In this document: in pieces, positions 1 to 14,453 of the stretch
Position numbering within the stretch: the stretch's first letter is position 1
How the letters are laid out: each line of letters opens with the position of its first letter
NCBI RefSeq assembly: GCF_001512295.1
Contig: NZ_LNUP01000002.1
Coordinates: 1,242,263 to 1,306,262, forward strand
Reading direction: 5' to 3'
Source: Pseudomonas sp. EpS/L25
GTDB taxonomy: Bacteria; Pseudomonadota; Gammaproteobacteria; Pseudomonadales; Pseudomonadaceae
Length of the DNA: 64,000 bases
Notes under the pieces: model-generated
Databases searched by the model: none
Told to the model about the DNA's origin: nothing
The model's input: only the letters and a program-made list of their open reading frames with translations
Position numbers and translations under genes: made by a program

Positions 1-184
1 CAACGACGCCTGGAAGGGGCGCGCCAAGGATATCGTCACCGCTGCCAACGAAGAGGGCCTGATGATCCTCCAGGCCGGTCCGGACGTGCTGCGTATAGCG
101 CCGAGCCTGATCATCCCCGAGGCGGACATCGACGAAGGCCTGGCGCGGCTGGATCGCGCCCTGGCGCGCCTCACCCAAGGCTAA
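1..184 (+). CDS. aruC: Succinylornithine transaminase, C-terminal end (partial)
   Basis: The window opens inside a reading frame (codons start at base 2) that runs 60 residues to a TAA stop. The tail contains LQAGPDVLRIAPSLIIPEAD, typical of the C-terminal small domain of PLP-dependent acetylornithine/succinylornithine aminotransferases. That enzyme removes the 5-amino group of succinylornithine in the AST arginine pathway. The identity rests partly on position, because aruF, aruG, aruD, aruB and aruE follow directly on the same strand. The PLP lysine lies outside the window. Confidence 0.85.
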   Translation, partial: NDAWKGRAKDIVTAANEEGLMILQAGPDVLRIAPSLIIPEADIDEGLARLDRALARLTQG

Positions 185-246
185 TCTCCGGACGCGGGAC
201 GCGTACCGCTGGCATCCAGGGATGGATCCGTACACAAGGAGTTCTC

Positions 247-1266
247 ATGCTGGTAATGCGCCCTGCGCGGGCCGCGGATCTGCCCCTGGTCCAGCGGCTC
301 GCCGCGGATAGCCCGGTCGGCGTCACCTCGCTGCCCGACAACCCCGAGCGGCTGCGCGACAAGATCCGCACCTCCGAGGCGTCGCTGGCGGCCGAGGTGG
401 GCTTCCATGGCGAGGAGAGCTATTTCTTCGTGCTCGAAGACAGCGCCAGTGGCGAGCTGCTGGGCTGCTCGGCCATCGTCGCCTCGGCCGGCTTCTCCGA
501 GCCCTTCTACAGTTTCCGCAACGAGACCTTCATCCACGCCTCGCGCGAGCTGAAGATCCACAACAAGGTCCATGTGCTGTCGCTCTGCCACGATCTCACC
601 GGCAACAGCGTCCTCAGCAGCTTCTACGTCCAGCGACCGCTGCTGGACACGCCCCATGCCGAACTCAATTCCCGTGCCCGGCTGCTGTTCATGGCCGCCC
701 ATCCGGAGCGCTTCGCCGAGTCCGTGGTGGTGGAGATCGTCGGCCTGTCGGACGAGGCCGGCGAATCGCCGTTCTGGAACGGGGTAGGGCGCAACTTCTT
801 CGACCTCGACTACGCCTCCGCCGAACGCCTGTCCGGCCAGAAGAGCCGTACCTTCCTCGCCGAGCTGATGCCGACCTATCCGCTCTATGTGCCCCTGTTG
901 CCGGACAGCGCCCAGGAGGCCATGGGCCAGGTGCACCCGCGGGCGCAGATCACCTTCGACATCCTCAGTCGCGAAGGCTTCGAGACCGACAACTACATCG
1001 ATATCTTCGATGGCGGCCCGACGCTGCACGCCCGCACCACGGCCATTCGCTCCATCGTCGAGAGCCGCCTGGCACCGGTGCAGGAGGGCCCGGCCACGCG
1101 CGACGACGCGCCCTGGTTCCTCGTCGCCAACGATGGCCTGGAAAACTTCCGGGCGCTGGCCGCGCCGCTGCACTGGGTGCCAGGCGCAGCCGTCACCCTT
1201 TCCACCGAGCAGATCGCCGCCCTGGAGATCGCCGAAGGCGACCGGGTTCGTCTGGTAGCGCTGTAG
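247..1266 (+). CDS. aruF: Arginine N-succinyltransferase, alpha subunit
   Basis: A 339-residue AstA-family protein. It transfers succinyl from succinyl-CoA to the alpha-amino group of arginine, the first step of AST catabolism. In pseudomonads two related subunits, AruF and AruG, form the enzyme. The family core is visible in blocks such as AELMPTYPLYVPLLP near residue 210 and the following VHP motif, which AruG repeats in variant form. The ATG at 247 has GGAG six bases upstream. The gene lies 62 bp after aruC and 26 bp before aruG, inside the aru operon. The ornithine activity known for the family also fits. Confidence 0.95.
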   Translation: MLVMRPARAADLPLVQRLAADSPVGVTSLPDNPERLRDKIRTSEASLAAEVGFHGEESYFFVLEDSASGELLGCSAIVASAGFSEPFYSFRNETFIHASRELKIHNKVHVLSLCHDLTGNSVLSSFYVQRPLLDTPHAELNSRARLLFMAAHPERFAESVVVEIVGLSDEAGESPFWNGVGRNFFDLDYASAERLSGQKSRTFLAELMPTYPLYVPLLPDSAQEAMGQVHPRAQITFDILSREGFETDNYIDIFDGGPTLHARTTAIRSIVESRLAPVQEGPATRDDAPWFLVANDGLENFRALAAPLHWVPGAAVTLSTEQIAALEIAEGDRVRLVAL

Positions 1267-1292
1267 CCGACCCTAGCGTCTTTGGAGGTCCG

Positions 1293-2300
1293 ATGATCGT
1301 CCGTCCCGTCACCCGTGCCGATGTCCCCGCGCTGTTGCAACTGGCGCAAGCGGCCGGCGCCGGTCTCACCACCCTGCCGGCCAGCGAGGAACGCCTGCTG
1401 CAGCGCGTCGAGAACGCCGAGCGCAGCTTCCTGCAGCAGGCCCAGCCCGCCGATGCGGACTATCTCTTCGCCCTGGAAGACGACGGCGAAGTCATCGGCA
1501 TCGCCGGTATCGCCGCCGCCCTCGGCCTGCGCGAGCCCTGGTACAACTACCGCGTCGGCCTGACGGTGAGCGCCTCCCGCGAGCTGGACATCCACCGGCA
1601 GATCCCCACGCTGTTCCTCGCCAACGACATGACCGGCAGCTCCGAGCTGTGCTCGCTGTTCCTGCGTGCCGATCGCCGGGGCGGCGCGGCCGGGCGACTG
1701 CTGTCCAAGTCACGCTTCCTGTTCATCGCCGAATTCCGCGAGCTGTTCGCCGAGCGGATCATCGCCGAATTGCGCGGCATGTCCGACGGCAACGGCCAGT
1801 CGCCCTTCTGGGAGGGCCTGGGCCGGCACTTCTTCAAGATGGAATTCTCCCAGGCGGATTACCTCACCGGCATCGGCAATCGCGGCTTCATCGCCGAACT
1901 GATGCCGCGCTTCCCGCTCTACACCTGCTTCCTCGCGCCCGAGGCCCGCCAGGTGATCGGCCGGGTCCATCCCGACACCGAGGCCGCCCGCCGACTGCTG
2001 GAGGCCGAGGGCTTCAACTACCAGGGCTATGTCGACATCTTCGACGCCGGCCCCACCCTGGAAGCCGAGACCGCCAAGGTCCGGGCGATCCGCGACAGCC
2101 AGCGCCTGGTGCTGGCGGTGGGCACGCCGGGCGACGATGCCGAGGTCTACCTGATCCACAACCGCAAGTGCCAGGACTGCCGCATCACCAGCGCCCGGGC
2201 GCGATTGGCCGCCGGCACCCTCGTGGTGGATCTTGCGACCGCCCGCGAATTGCGGCTGATGGCGGGTGCCCAGGTGCGCGCCGTGCGGCTGATGCCCTGA
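1293..2300 (+). CDS. aruG: Arginine N-succinyltransferase, beta subunit
   Basis: A 335-residue AstA-family protein, paralogous to the preceding aruF product (shared AELMP..PLY, VHP and GFNYQGYVDIFDAGP-type blocks). It is the second subunit of the arginine/ornithine succinyltransferase; E. coli AST systems use a single AstA instead. The ATG at 1293 is preceded by TTGGAGG. The gene is followed after 9 bp by aruD, so translation is probably coupled. The aruF/aruG pair itself marks a Pseudomonas-type operon. Confidence 0.95.
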   Translation: MIVRPVTRADVPALLQLAQAAGAGLTTLPASEERLLQRVENAERSFLQQAQPADADYLFALEDDGEVIGIAGIAAALGLREPWYNYRVGLTVSASRELDIHRQIPTLFLANDMTGSSELCSLFLRADRRGGAAGRLLSKSRFLFIAEFRELFAERIIAELRGMSDGNGQSPFWEGLGRHFFKMEFSQADYLTGIGNRGFIAELMPRFPLYTCFLAPEARQVIGRVHPDTEAARRLLEAEGFNYQGYVDIFDAGPTLEAETAKVRAIRDSQRLVLAVGTPGDDAEVYLIHNRKCQDCRITSARARLAAGTLVVDLATARELRLMAGAQVRAVRLMP

Positions 2301-5131
<2,831 letters not shown>

Positions 5132-5145
5132 TGCCCGGAGTGTCC

Positions 5146-5442
5146 ATGAGCCATCGTCTCGACCTCATCCTCGAATCCACCGCCGACCAGCAGCAGGAAC
5201 TGCAGGTCCAGCGCCTGGCCATCCGCCTGGCCGGCCGCGACCTCTGGCTGGAGGCCGACGGTGCCGGTGGCCTCAATATCTTCGCCGACTCCCAGGATGA
5301 CGAAGACCAGACCCCGGTACTGGTGTTGCGGCCCCAGGCCCTGAATGCCCTTGGCCTGTCCATCGCCTTCGAGACCTTCGCCGACGACGGCGATGAGAAT
5401 CATGTCCATGACGCCGATTGCGGTTGCGGCCACGATCATTGA
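5146..5442 (+). CDS. Small acidic protein with His/Cys-rich tail, in the aru operon
   Basis: A 98-residue protein that starts 15 bp after the aruB stop and ends 35 bp before aruE. An ATG at 5131 is also in frame, but GGAG at 5137-5140 sits inside that longer version and five bases before the ATG at 5146, so the downstream start is preferred. The protein is acidic and ends in HVHDADCGCGHDH, which looks like a metal-binding tail. An uncharacterised gene occupies the same slot in other Pseudomonas aru operons. A role in metal supply to the zinc enzyme AruE is speculation. Confidence 0.8.
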   Translation: MSHRLDLILESTADQQQELQVQRLAIRLAGRDLWLEADGAGGLNIFADSQDDEDQTPVLVLRPQALNALGLSIAFETFADDGDENHVHDADCGCGHDH

Positions 5443-5476
5443 GTATCTAGGCACAGATCGCTCAGCGGAGTAGAGC

Positions 5477-6484
5477 ATGGCTGCACCTGAACGTTATCGG
5501 TTGGCCCTTGGCCGCCTGCTGGACCTGACCCTGGCCGGCCGCGAGCCGACCGAGAAGATTCAATTGACCGCCGACGGTACCCGTCTCCACTGGCTGACCG
5601 AGGGCGTCCTGGAAGTGACGCCGCCGGTGGCTCGGGACAATGGCATGGACCTGCTGCTCTCGGCTGGCATCCATGGCAACGAAACGGCGCCCATGGAGCT
5701 GCTGGACGACCTGCTCGGTGCCATCGCCAGTGGAGCCCTGCGCCCGGCCAGTCGCCTGCTGTTCATGTTCGGCAATCCCGACGCCATGCGGCGGGGGACC
5801 CGCTATCTGGAACAGGATCTCAACCGCCTGTTCAACGGTCGCCATGCCCAGGCCGAAGGCCCCGAGGCGCAACGCGCCAACGATCTGGAGCGCCTGTCCG
5901 CGCAATTCTTCAGCAAACCCGACCGCGCCCGGCTGCACTACGACCTGCACACCGCCTTGCGCGCCTCGGCGCTGCCGCGCTTCGCCCTCTATCCCTGGAG
6001 CGCTGGGCGCGAACACTCGGAAGCCGAACTGCAGCGCCTCGAAGCGGCCGGCATCGAAGCCGTGCTGCTCTACGACAAACCCGGTATCACCTTCAGCGCC
6101 TACACCTACGCCGAGTGCCAGGCCGAGGCCCTGACCCTGGAGCTGGGTCAGGCCCGCCCCTTCGGCGAGAACAGCGAGCTTGACCTGAGCCGCCTGCGGC
6201 TGATGCTCGAAGCCCTGATCGAAGGCCGTGAAGCCGAATTGCCGCCACCCGATTCGTCGTTGCTGCGCTTTCGCGTGGCGCGGCAGGTATACAAGTCCAG
6301 CCCGCGCTTCCAGCTGCACCTGGCGGACGATGTAGCCAACTTCTCGCCCCTGCGGCAGGGCTCGCTGCTGGCCGAGGACGGCAGCGAGCGCTGGATCGTT
6401 GACGAAGCCGATGCGCGCATCATCTTCCCCAATCCCAAGGTCGCCGTCGGCCTGCGCGCTGGACTCATCGTGGTCCCAGCATAG
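5477..6484 (+). CDS. aruE: Succinylglutamate desuccinylase
   Basis: A 335-residue zinc carboxypeptidase-like enzyme (AstE/AspA family). It hydrolyses succinylglutamate to glutamate and succinate, the last AST step. Zinc-binding residues are visible as HGNE (His66 and Glu69) and YDLH (His158). A C-terminal conserved block covers roughly residues 270-330. GGAG lies upstream of the ATG. The gene ends 8 bp before the threonine aldolase, so both are probably on one mRNA. Confidence 0.95.
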   Translation: MAAPERYRLALGRLLDLTLAGREPTEKIQLTADGTRLHWLTEGVLEVTPPVARDNGMDLLLSAGIHGNETAPMELLDDLLGAIASGALRPASRLLFMFGNPDAMRRGTRYLEQDLNRLFNGRHAQAEGPEAQRANDLERLSAQFFSKPDRARLHYDLHTALRASALPRFALYPWSAGREHSEAELQRLEAAGIEAVLLYDKPGITFSAYTYAECQAEALTLELGQARPFGENSELDLSRLRLMLEALIEGREAELPPPDSSLLRFRVARQVYKSSPRFQLHLADDVANFSPLRQGSLLAEDGSERWIVDEADARIIFPNPKVAVGLRAGLIVVPA

Positions 6485-6492
6485 AGGTAGCC

Positions 6493-7491
6493 ATGATCGA
6501 CCTGCGTAGCGATACCGTCACCCAGCCCACGCCGGCCATGCGCCAGGCCATGCTGGACGCCGAGCTCGGCGACGACGTCTACGGCGAAGACCCCACCGTC
6601 ACGCGCCTGGAGCAACGCCTCGCGGGCGATCTCGGCTTGGCCGCCGGCCTTTTCGTACCCAGTGGCACCATGAGCAACCTGCTGGGTCTGCTGGCGCATT
6701 GCGAGCGGGGCGACGAATACCTGGTAGGGCAGCAGGCCCACACCTACAAGTACGAAGGTGGTGGCGCCGCGGTGCTCGGCTCCATCCAGCCGCAGCCCAT
6801 CGAGATGGCCGCCGATGGCAGCCTGGATCTCGAGCGGGTGCGCAGCTATATCAAGGCCGACGACTTCCATTTCGCCCGCACCCGCCTGCTGGCGCTGGAA
6901 AACACCATGCACGGCAAGGTGCTGCCGCTGGCCTATCTGGCCGCCGCGCACGCTTTCACCCGCACGCACGGCCTGGCGCTGCACCTGGATGGCGCCCGAC
7001 TGTACAACGCCGCGGTCAAGCTGGGCGTGCCCGTGCGCGAGATCAGCCAGTATTTCGATTCGGTATCGGTCTGCCTCTCCAAAGGCCTCGGCGCCCCGGT
7101 CGGCTCGGTACTCTGCGGGGATGCCGCGCTCATCGCCAAGGCGCGGCGCTGGCGCAAGGTGGTCGGCGGCGGCATGCGCCAGGCCGGCCTGCTGGCGGCG
7201 GCGGGTCTCCATGCCCTCGATCATCACGTCGAGCGTTTGGCCGAGGACCACGCCCACGCCGCGCAACTCGGCACCGCCCTGGCCGAACTCGGCTACTCAG
7301 TGGAGCCGGTGCAGACCAACATGGTCTATCTCGCCATGGGCGACGGGGCACCCGCCCTGCAGGCTTTCCTCGCCGAACGCGGCATCCGCATCAGCCCGGC
7401 ACCGCGGCTGCGGCTGGTCACCCATCTGGACGTCAGCGCCGTCGATATCGAGACCGTCATCGCCGCTTTCGCCGCCTACCTCCACCGCTAA
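6493..7491 (+). CDS. ltaE: Low-specificity L-threonine aldolase
   Basis: A 332-residue fold-type I PLP enzyme. It cleaves L-threonine or L-allo-threonine to glycine and acetaldehyde. The N-terminal [17 protein letters not shown] is the family signature. The PLP lysine is Lys197 in [14 protein letters not shown], and [10 protein letters not shown] is the cofactor aspartate region. It starts 8 bp after aruE with GAGGTAG upstream, so it appears to be the last gene of the arginine operon. Its physiological link with arginine degradation is not obvious. Confidence 0.93.
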   Translation: MIDLRSDTVTQPTPAMRQAMLDAELGDDVYGEDPTVTRLEQRLAGDLGLAAGLFVPSGTMSNLLGLLAHCERGDEYLVGQQAHTYKYEGGGAAVLGSIQPQPIEMAADGSLDLERVRSYIKADDFHFARTRLLALENTMHGKVLPLAYLAAAHAFTRTHGLALHLDGARLYNAAVKLGVPVREISQYFDSVSVCLSKGLGAPVGSVLCGDAALIAKARRWRKVVGGGMRQAGLLAAAGLHALDHHVERLAEDHAHAAQLGTALAELGYSVEPVQTNMVYLAMGDGAPALQAFLAERGIRISPAPRLRLVTHLDVSAVDIETVIAAFAAYLHR

Positions 7492-7677
7492 GTCTTCCGA
7501 CGACGTTTTTCCTGCGCAACCGGGGCGACACCGGGGCGCGGGCGTCGATATACTCCCAGGCATGCGTGTCCGTTTTCCGCACGTGCCGCGTCTGCGGCGC
7601 CCGCTTCGTTCGTCTCGTCTGCGATCCAGGTCGGATGCCCGTCACGCGCGTCGAAAAGCCCATTGTCTGGAATGAAT

Positions 7678-10302
<2,625 letters not shown>

Positions 10303-10303
10303 G

Positions 10304-10515
10304 AAGCTGTTCACTATCTGCTGCGCGTCGGCCAAACTGCGTTGAAAATGCCTTCGGAATGCTCATTTACCCTGCGTAAACCCGATCGCGGGTCCGATCC
10401 GCTTCCTCAGGCATCTGATTCGCTAGCGCTCACCCTTCGGGCCAGCCGTTGGCTGTTACTCCCGGTGGTCGTTGCGCCTTGTTTGGCTCTAGCTCGCGAG
10501 ATCGTGAACAGCTGC
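10304..10515 (+). repeat. Dispersed structured repeat, copy 1
   Basis: About 212 bp lying immediately after the alaS stop. The ends are complementary: AGCTGTTCAC at 10305-10314 and GTGAACAGCT at 10504-10513. Inside are an internal stem (AAATGCCT at 10346-10353 against AGGCATCT at 10409-10416, one mismatch) and the hairpin ACCCG-ATCG-CGGGT at 10380-10393. The same core (CTGCTGCGCGTCGGCCAAAC near the left end) recurs in six other places in this window. It fills most of the alaS-lysC gap. Confidence 0.85.
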
Positions 10516-10602
10516 TAAGCGGGTGCGGGTTGCCAGGGGAGGGCGACCCGAAACCTCATCCAACAATGTAAATCAGATTTTTCTGCGGACGGGCAGCAAG
10601 CA

Positions 10603-11838
10603 ATGGCATTGATCGTACAGAAATTCGGCGGTACCTCGGTGGGTACGGTGGAGCGTATCGAGCAGGTCGCCGACAAGGTGAAACGCTTCCATGAAGCGGG
10701 TGACGAGATCGTGGTGGTGGTGTCGGCCATGAGTGGCGAGACCAACCGCCTGATCGGCCTGGCCAAGCAGATCATGGAGCAACCCGATCCGCGTGAGCTG
10801 GACGTCATGGTCTCCACCGGCGAGCAGGTCACCATCGGCCTGCTCGCCATGGCGCTGCTCAAGCGCGGCGTCCAGGCGGTGTCCTATACCGGCAGCCAGG
10901 TGCGCATCCTCACCGACAGCGCCCACACCAAGGCGCGCATCCAGCAGATCGACGACGCCCGCATCCGTGCCGACCTCAAGGCGCGCAAGGTGGTGGTCGT
11001 GGCCGGCTTCCAGGGCGTCGACGAGCAGGGCAACATCACTACCCTTGGCCGGGGTGGCTCCGACACCACCGGCGTGGCCCTGGCGGCCGCGCTGAAGGCC
11101 GACGAGTGCCAGATCTATACCGACGTCGATGGCGTCTACACCACCGACCCCCGCGTGGTGCCCCAGGCCCAGCGCCTGGACAAGATCACCTTCGAGGAGA
11201 TGCTGGAAATGGCCAGCCTCGGCTCCAAGGTGCTGCAGATCCGCTCGGTGGAATTCGCCGGCAAGTACAACGTGCCGCTGCGCGTGCTGCACAGCTTCCA
11301 GGAGGGTCCGGGCACCCTCATTACCCTTGATGAAGAGGAATCCATGGAACAGCCGATCATCTCCGGCATCGCCTTCAACCGTGACGAAGCCAAGCTGACC
11401 ATTCGCGGTGTGCCGGATACCCCCGGCGTGGCCTTCAAGATCCTCGGCCCGATCAGCGCGGCCAACATCGAAGTCGACATGATCGTGCAGAACGTGGCGC
11501 ACGATAACACCACCGACTTCACCTTCACCGTGCACCGCAACGACTACCAGAGCGCCCTGGAGATCCTCAAGCGCACCGGCGTCGAGATCGGCGCGCGGGA
11601 GTCGGTGGGCGACACCAAGATCGCCAAGGTGTCCATCGTCGGCGTCGGCATGAGATCCCATGCCGGTGTGGCCAGCCAGATGTTCGAAGCCCTGGCCAAG
11701 GAGAGCATCAACATCCAGATGATCTCCACCTCCGAGATCAAGGTGTCGGTGGTCATCGAGGAGAAATACCTCGAGCTGGCCGTGCGCGCATTGCACACCG
11801 CCTTCGAACTCGACGCCCCGGCACGCGGCGCCGAGTGA
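10603..11838 (+). CDS. lysC: Aspartokinase
   Basis: A 411-residue aspartate kinase, the first enzyme of lysine, threonine and methionine synthesis. The kinase domain begins ALIVQKFGGTSVG and includes GRGGSDTTGVALAAAL near residue 150. Two ACT domains (about residues 265-405) provide allosteric control by lysine/threonine. The ribosome-binding site is weak (AGCAAG). The alaS-lysC-rsmA order is the usual pseudomonad one, although a repeat has been inserted upstream. An internal start at Met248 may give a second, regulatory product. Confidence 0.97.
   Translation: MALIVQKFGGTSVGTVERIEQVADKVKRFHEAGDEIVVVVSAMSGETNRLIGLAKQIMEQPDPRELDVMVSTGEQVTIGLLAMALLKRGVQAVSYTGSQVRILTDSAHTKARIQQIDDARIRADLKARKVVVVAGFQGVDEQGNITTLGRGGSDTTGVALAAALKADECQIYTDVDGVYTTDPRVVPQAQRLDKITFEEMLEMASLGSKVLQIRSVEFAGKYNVPLRVLHSFQEGPGTLITLDEEESMEQPIISGIAFNRDEAKLTIRGVPDTPGVAFKILGPISAANIEVDMIVQNVAHDNTTDFTFTVHRNDYQSALEILKRTGVEIGARESVGDTKIAKVSIVGVGMRSHAGVASQMFEALAKESINIQMISTSEIKVSVVIEEKYLELAVRALHTAFELDAPARGAE
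11334..11346 (+). promoter_or_regulatory. Internal ribosome-binding site and start for a lysC beta product
   Basis: AGAGGA at 11334-11339 sits four bases before an in-frame ATG at 11344 (Met248 of LysC). Initiation here would yield a 164-residue polypeptide consisting of the ACT regulatory domains only. Alpha2-beta2 aspartokinases made by this kind of in-frame alternative start are established in Bacillus and Corynebacterium and are annotated for Pseudomonas LysC. The site is visible in the sequence; its use here is inferred. Confidence 0.6.
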
Positions 11839-11850
11839 TCGTGAAGCGAG

Positions 11851-11870
11851 GCCCCTGCCACAGGGGCTTC
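11851..11870 (+). terminator. Weak hairpin after lysC
   Basis: GCCCCTG-CCA-CAGGGGC forms a 7-bp stem 12 bp after the lysC stop, followed by TTCATCT rather than a clean T run. It may be a weak or Rho-assisted terminator separating lysC from rsmA. Confidence 0.45.
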
Positions 11871-11992
11871 ATCTATCGCCCGGGCTGCGGAACTTTCCTT
11901 GCATGAATGCAGGTCAATAGCGACTAGAGGGTCCATTCAGGGATCGTTCCGGGTTATTCGTGCAGACTGGGTTAAAGCTTAAGGAGAATGGA

Positions 11993-12178
11993 ATGCTTAT
12001 TTTGACTCGTCGGGTTGGTGAGACCCTGATGGTAGGTGACGAAGTCACCGTGACGGTGCTGGGAGTCAAGGGCAACCAAGTCCGGATCGGTGTCAACGCG
12101 CCCAAGGAAGTCGCGGTTCATCGCGAGGAAATCTACCAGCGCATCCAGAAGGAAAAGGACCAAGAACCAAACCACTGA
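11993..12178 (+). CDS. rsmA: Carbon storage regulator / post-transcriptional regulator RsmA
   Basis: A 61-residue CsrA-family homodimeric RNA-binding protein. It binds GGA motifs in leaders and controls translation and stability of many mRNAs. [18 protein letters not shown] and [19 protein letters not shown] are the family sequence, including the RNA-contacting first strand and the basic residue in VHREEI. AAGGAGAATGGA precedes the ATG at 11993. An in-frame upstream start at 11960 would add 11 unrelated residues and is rejected. Confidence 0.97.
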   Translation: MLILTRRVGETLMVGDEVTVTVLGVKGNQVRIGVNAPKEVAVHREEIYQRIQKEKDQEPNH

Positions 12179-12198
12179 TTTTTTTTGAATTTTTCTCT

Positions 12199-12226
12199 TT
12201 GCAAATGGGCAAACCTTCGATATAGT
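12199..12226 (+). promoter_or_regulatory. Promoter of tRNA-Ser
   Basis: TTGCAA (12199-12204) and TATAGT (12221-12226) are separated by 16 bp and followed by a GC-rich discriminator (TTCGCCCCG). This places transcription just before the tRNA-Ser gene. Confidence 0.7.
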
Positions 12227-12239
12227 TTCGCCCCGTTGC

Positions 12240-12330
12240 GGTGAGGTGGCCGAGTGGCCGAAGGCGCTCCCCTGCTAAGGGAGTACACCTCAAAAGGGTG
12301 TCGAGGGTTCGAATCCCTCCCTCACCGCCA
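12240..12330 (+). tRNA. tRNA-Ser (GCT)
   Basis: A 91-nt class II tRNA with encoded CCA. The acceptor stem is GGTGAGG/CCTCACC and the anticodon stem is CTCCC/GGGAG with anticodon GCT at 12274-12276. There is a long variable arm, and the T-loop is GGGTTCGAATCCC-like. It decodes AGC/AGU serine codons. Confidence 0.97.
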
Positions 12331-12395
12331 TTTGCAAGACCTGGCTCCGCTGTACTGACCTCGAAGGTAAGTACCTGATAAACAAGCAAATTCGC

Positions 12396-12423
12396 TTGAC
12401 ACGTCAGAAACGGTGGCTAGAAT
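12396..12423 (+). promoter_or_regulatory. Promoter of the tRNA-Arg pair
   Basis: TTGACA (12396-12401) and TAGAAT (12418-12423) with 16-bp spacing form a near-consensus sigma-70 promoter. It ends 13 bp before the first tRNA-Arg. Confidence 0.8.
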
Positions 12424-12436
12424 ACACGGCTTCAAC

Positions 12437-12513
12437 GCACTCGTAGCTCAGCTGGATAGAGTACTCGGCTACGAACCGAGCGGTCGGAGGTTCGAATCCT
12501 CCCGAGTGCGCCA
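12437..12513 (+). tRNA. tRNA-Arg (ACG), copy 1
   Basis: A 77-nt tRNA with encoded CCA. The acceptor stem is GCACTCG/CGAGTGC. The anticodon stem is CTCGG/CCGAG with ACG at 12471-12473; the first A is normally edited to inosine by TadA. It decodes CGN codons. Confidence 0.97.
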
Positions 12514-12573
12514 AATCGACGAAGCCTCTGGCTTCAGCAGTACCAGCGGTGTTCTGGCTAAACGCACCGAAAC

Positions 12574-12650
12574 GCACTCGTAGCTCAGCTGGATAGAGTA
12601 CTCGGCTACGAACCGAGCGGTCGGAGGTTCGAATCCTCCCGAGTGCGCCA
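12574..12650 (+). tRNA. tRNA-Arg (ACG), copy 2
   Basis: Identical in sequence to the copy at 12437-12513 and separated from it by a 60-bp spacer. The anticodon ACG is at 12608-12610. No separate promoter is evident in the spacer, so the pair is probably cotranscribed. Confidence 0.97.
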
Positions 12651-12659
12651 AACATGAAG

Positions 12660-12690
12660 AAGGGCCTGCAGCGATGCAGGCCCTTTTTTA
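12660..12690 (+). terminator. Rho-independent terminator of the tRNA-Arg operon
   Basis: GGGCCTGCA-GCGA-TGCAGGCCC is a perfect 9-bp stem with a tetraloop, followed by TTTTTT. Confidence 0.93.
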
Positions 12691-12857
12691 TTGCCCGTGG
12701 ATTCATGTTTATTGCTCCAGGAATTCATGGTCATTGCCCATGGATTCGTGCTTATTGCCCGTGGCTCCATAAAGATATCTGGGGTCAATCACCTTGCCGA
12801 GGTTCTGCCTAGGCCCGGTCTCAGTTTTTCGAATATTGCCAGCGAGAGGGTCGCAAC

Positions 12858-13298
12858 ATGCAATGGGACAGACCGGCTCCCCATGTCATGCCGCTGCGGA
12901 TCGGTGCCGAGCACATCGACGGCCTGGGGCACGCCAACAACGCGGCCTACGTCACCTGGCTGGAGCGATGCGCCTGGCAGCACTCCAGCGCCCTGGGCCT
13001 GGACCTCGCTACCTTCCGGCGGCTGGATCGGGCGATGGCCGTCGTCCGCCACGAGATCGACTATCTCGTCAGTGGCCGCCAGGATGACGAGTTGCTGCTG
13101 GGCACCTGGCTGGTGGACTGGGATCACCGCCTCCGCATGACTCGCCAGTTCCAACTGCTGCGTCCAGTCGATGGCGTGACCCTGCTGCGCGCCCGGACAA
13201 CCTTCGTCTGCATCGAACTGTCGTCCGGCAAGCCCAAGCGCATGCCACCCGAGTTCCTGGCCGGTTACGGCCAGGCCTTGCCAGGGGAGGGCGTCTGA
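12858..13298 (+). CDS. Hotdog-fold acyl-CoA thioesterase (4HBT/YbgC type)
   Basis: A 146-residue single hotdog-domain protein. The signature [20 protein letters not shown] near residues 19-40 contains the Asp and GHxNNxxY of the 4-hydroxybenzoyl-CoA thioesterase family. It should hydrolyse acyl-CoA thioesters, but its substrate cannot be told from sequence. GAGAGGG precedes the ATG. The gene stops 2 bp before dusC begins, so the two are coupled. Confidence 0.85.
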   Translation: MQWDRPAPHVMPLRIGAEHIDGLGHANNAAYVTWLERCAWQHSSALGLDLATFRRLDRAMAVVRHEIDYLVSGRQDDELLLGTWLVDWDHRLRMTRQFQLLRPVDGVTLLRARTTFVCIELSSGKPKRMPPEFLAGYGQALPGEGV

Positions 13299-13300
13299 AC

Positions 13301-14299
13301 ATGGAGATCGCCCTGGCGCCCATGGAGGGCCTCGTCGACGACATCCTGCGCGAGTTGCTGACCGAGGTCGGTGGACTCGACTGGTGCGTGAGCGAATTCA
13401 TTCGCGTCTGCGATCGCCTGTTGCCCGCGGCGGCCTTCGCCAAGCTGGCGCCGGAGCTGGCGCAGGGCGCGCGGACGCCGTCGGGCACGCCCATGCGGGT
13501 GCAACTGCTGGGCTCGGACCCGGCCTGCCTCGCCGACAACGCCGCCTTCGCCTGCACCCAGGGCGCACCGGTGATCGATCTCAACTTCGGCTGCCCGGCC
13601 AAGACCGTCAACAAGTCCCGTGGCGGGGCGGTGTTGCTCAAGGAGCCCGAACTGCTCAACCGCATCGTCGAGAGCGTCCGCCAGGCCGTGCCAGCGGCCA
13701 TTCCGGTGACCGCCAAGATGCGCCTGGGCTATGACAGTCCGGACAGCGCCCTGGCCTGCGCCGAGGCCCTGGCGGCCGGAGGCGCGGCGCAGTTGGTGGT
13801 CCATGCGCGCACCAAGGTGGAGGGCTATCGCCCGCCGGCCCATTGGGAATGGGTGGCGCGGGTCGCCGACCGGGTAGCCGTGCCGGTGCTGGCCAATGGC
13901 GAGATCTGGACCCTGGACGATTACTGGCGTTGCCGTAGTGTCAGTGGCCAGGCCTCGGTGATGCTGGGTCGTGGCCTGGTCTCGCGCCCGGACCTGGCGG
14001 TGCAGATCGCCGCTGCCGTGCGCGGTGAGGAGGCGCGCCCCCTTGGCTGGGCCGAGATCCTGCCGCTGGTGCAGCGGTTCTGGCTGATGGCCCAGCGCAA
14101 GCTGGCACCGCGCTACGCGCCAGGTCGACTCAAGCAGTGGCTGGGGATGCTGACGCGCAGCTATCCCGAGGCCGCAGCGCTGTTCGCCCAGGTGCGGCGG
14201 GAGTCCGATTGCGCCCTGATCGATCGTCTGCTCGGTCTGAACGGCCCCAGCCCGGCCAACCTTGACCTCGATCAATACGCGTCCTCGCCGGTCGTCTAG
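13301..14299 (+). CDS. dusC: tRNA-dihydrouridine(16) synthase
   Basis: A 332-residue FMN-dependent TIM-barrel enzyme that reduces U16 in the tRNA D-loop. [20 protein letters not shown] is the DusC-type N-terminus. The catalytic Cys98 lies in [19 protein letters not shown], and [12 protein letters not shown] is specific to the DusC branch. It directly follows the thioesterase gene and is closed by a clear terminator. Confidence 0.95.
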   Translation: MEIALAPMEGLVDDILRELLTEVGGLDWCVSEFIRVCDRLLPAAAFAKLAPELAQGARTPSGTPMRVQLLGSDPACLADNAAFACTQGAPVIDLNFGCPAKTVNKSRGGAVLLKEPELLNRIVESVRQAVPAAIPVTAKMRLGYDSPDSALACAEALAAGGAAQLVVHARTKVEGYRPPAHWEWVARVADRVAVPVLANGEIWTLDDYWRCRSVSGQASVMLGRGLVSRPDLAVQIAAAVRGEEARPLGWAEILPLVQRFWLMAQRKLAPRYAPGRLKQWLGMLTRSYPEAAALFAQVRRESDCALIDRLLGLNGPSPANLDLDQYASSPVV

Positions 14300-14354
14300 G
14301 CTGCCAAGGGTGGTGACGGCGGAGCGTCGTCGCCGCGAGCACGCAAGGCACTTC

Positions 14355-14380
14355 AGGCGACCCCGGGTCGCCTTTTTTTC
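14355..14380 (+). terminator. Rho-independent terminator after dusC
   Basis: AGGCGAC-CCCGG-GTCGCCT followed by a seven-T run. Confidence 0.9.
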
Positions 14381-14453
14381 GTCTGCTGCACCGGTCGGAA
14401 CTTAGCCTGCGCAGCGCGGCCTATGCTGGACCTCCGGCAATCCTAGAACCTAA

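Noticed and set aside
10516-10602. Possible lysine riboswitch before lysC
   Set aside because: There is a short CGGGTTGCC/GGCGACCCG hairpin, but the gap is too short and lacks the lysine-riboswitch core; most of the upstream gap is a dispersed repeat.
12437-12650. Direct repeats resembling a tiny CRISPR-like array
   Set aside because: The repeated unit is simply two identical tRNA-Arg genes with a 60-bp spacer.
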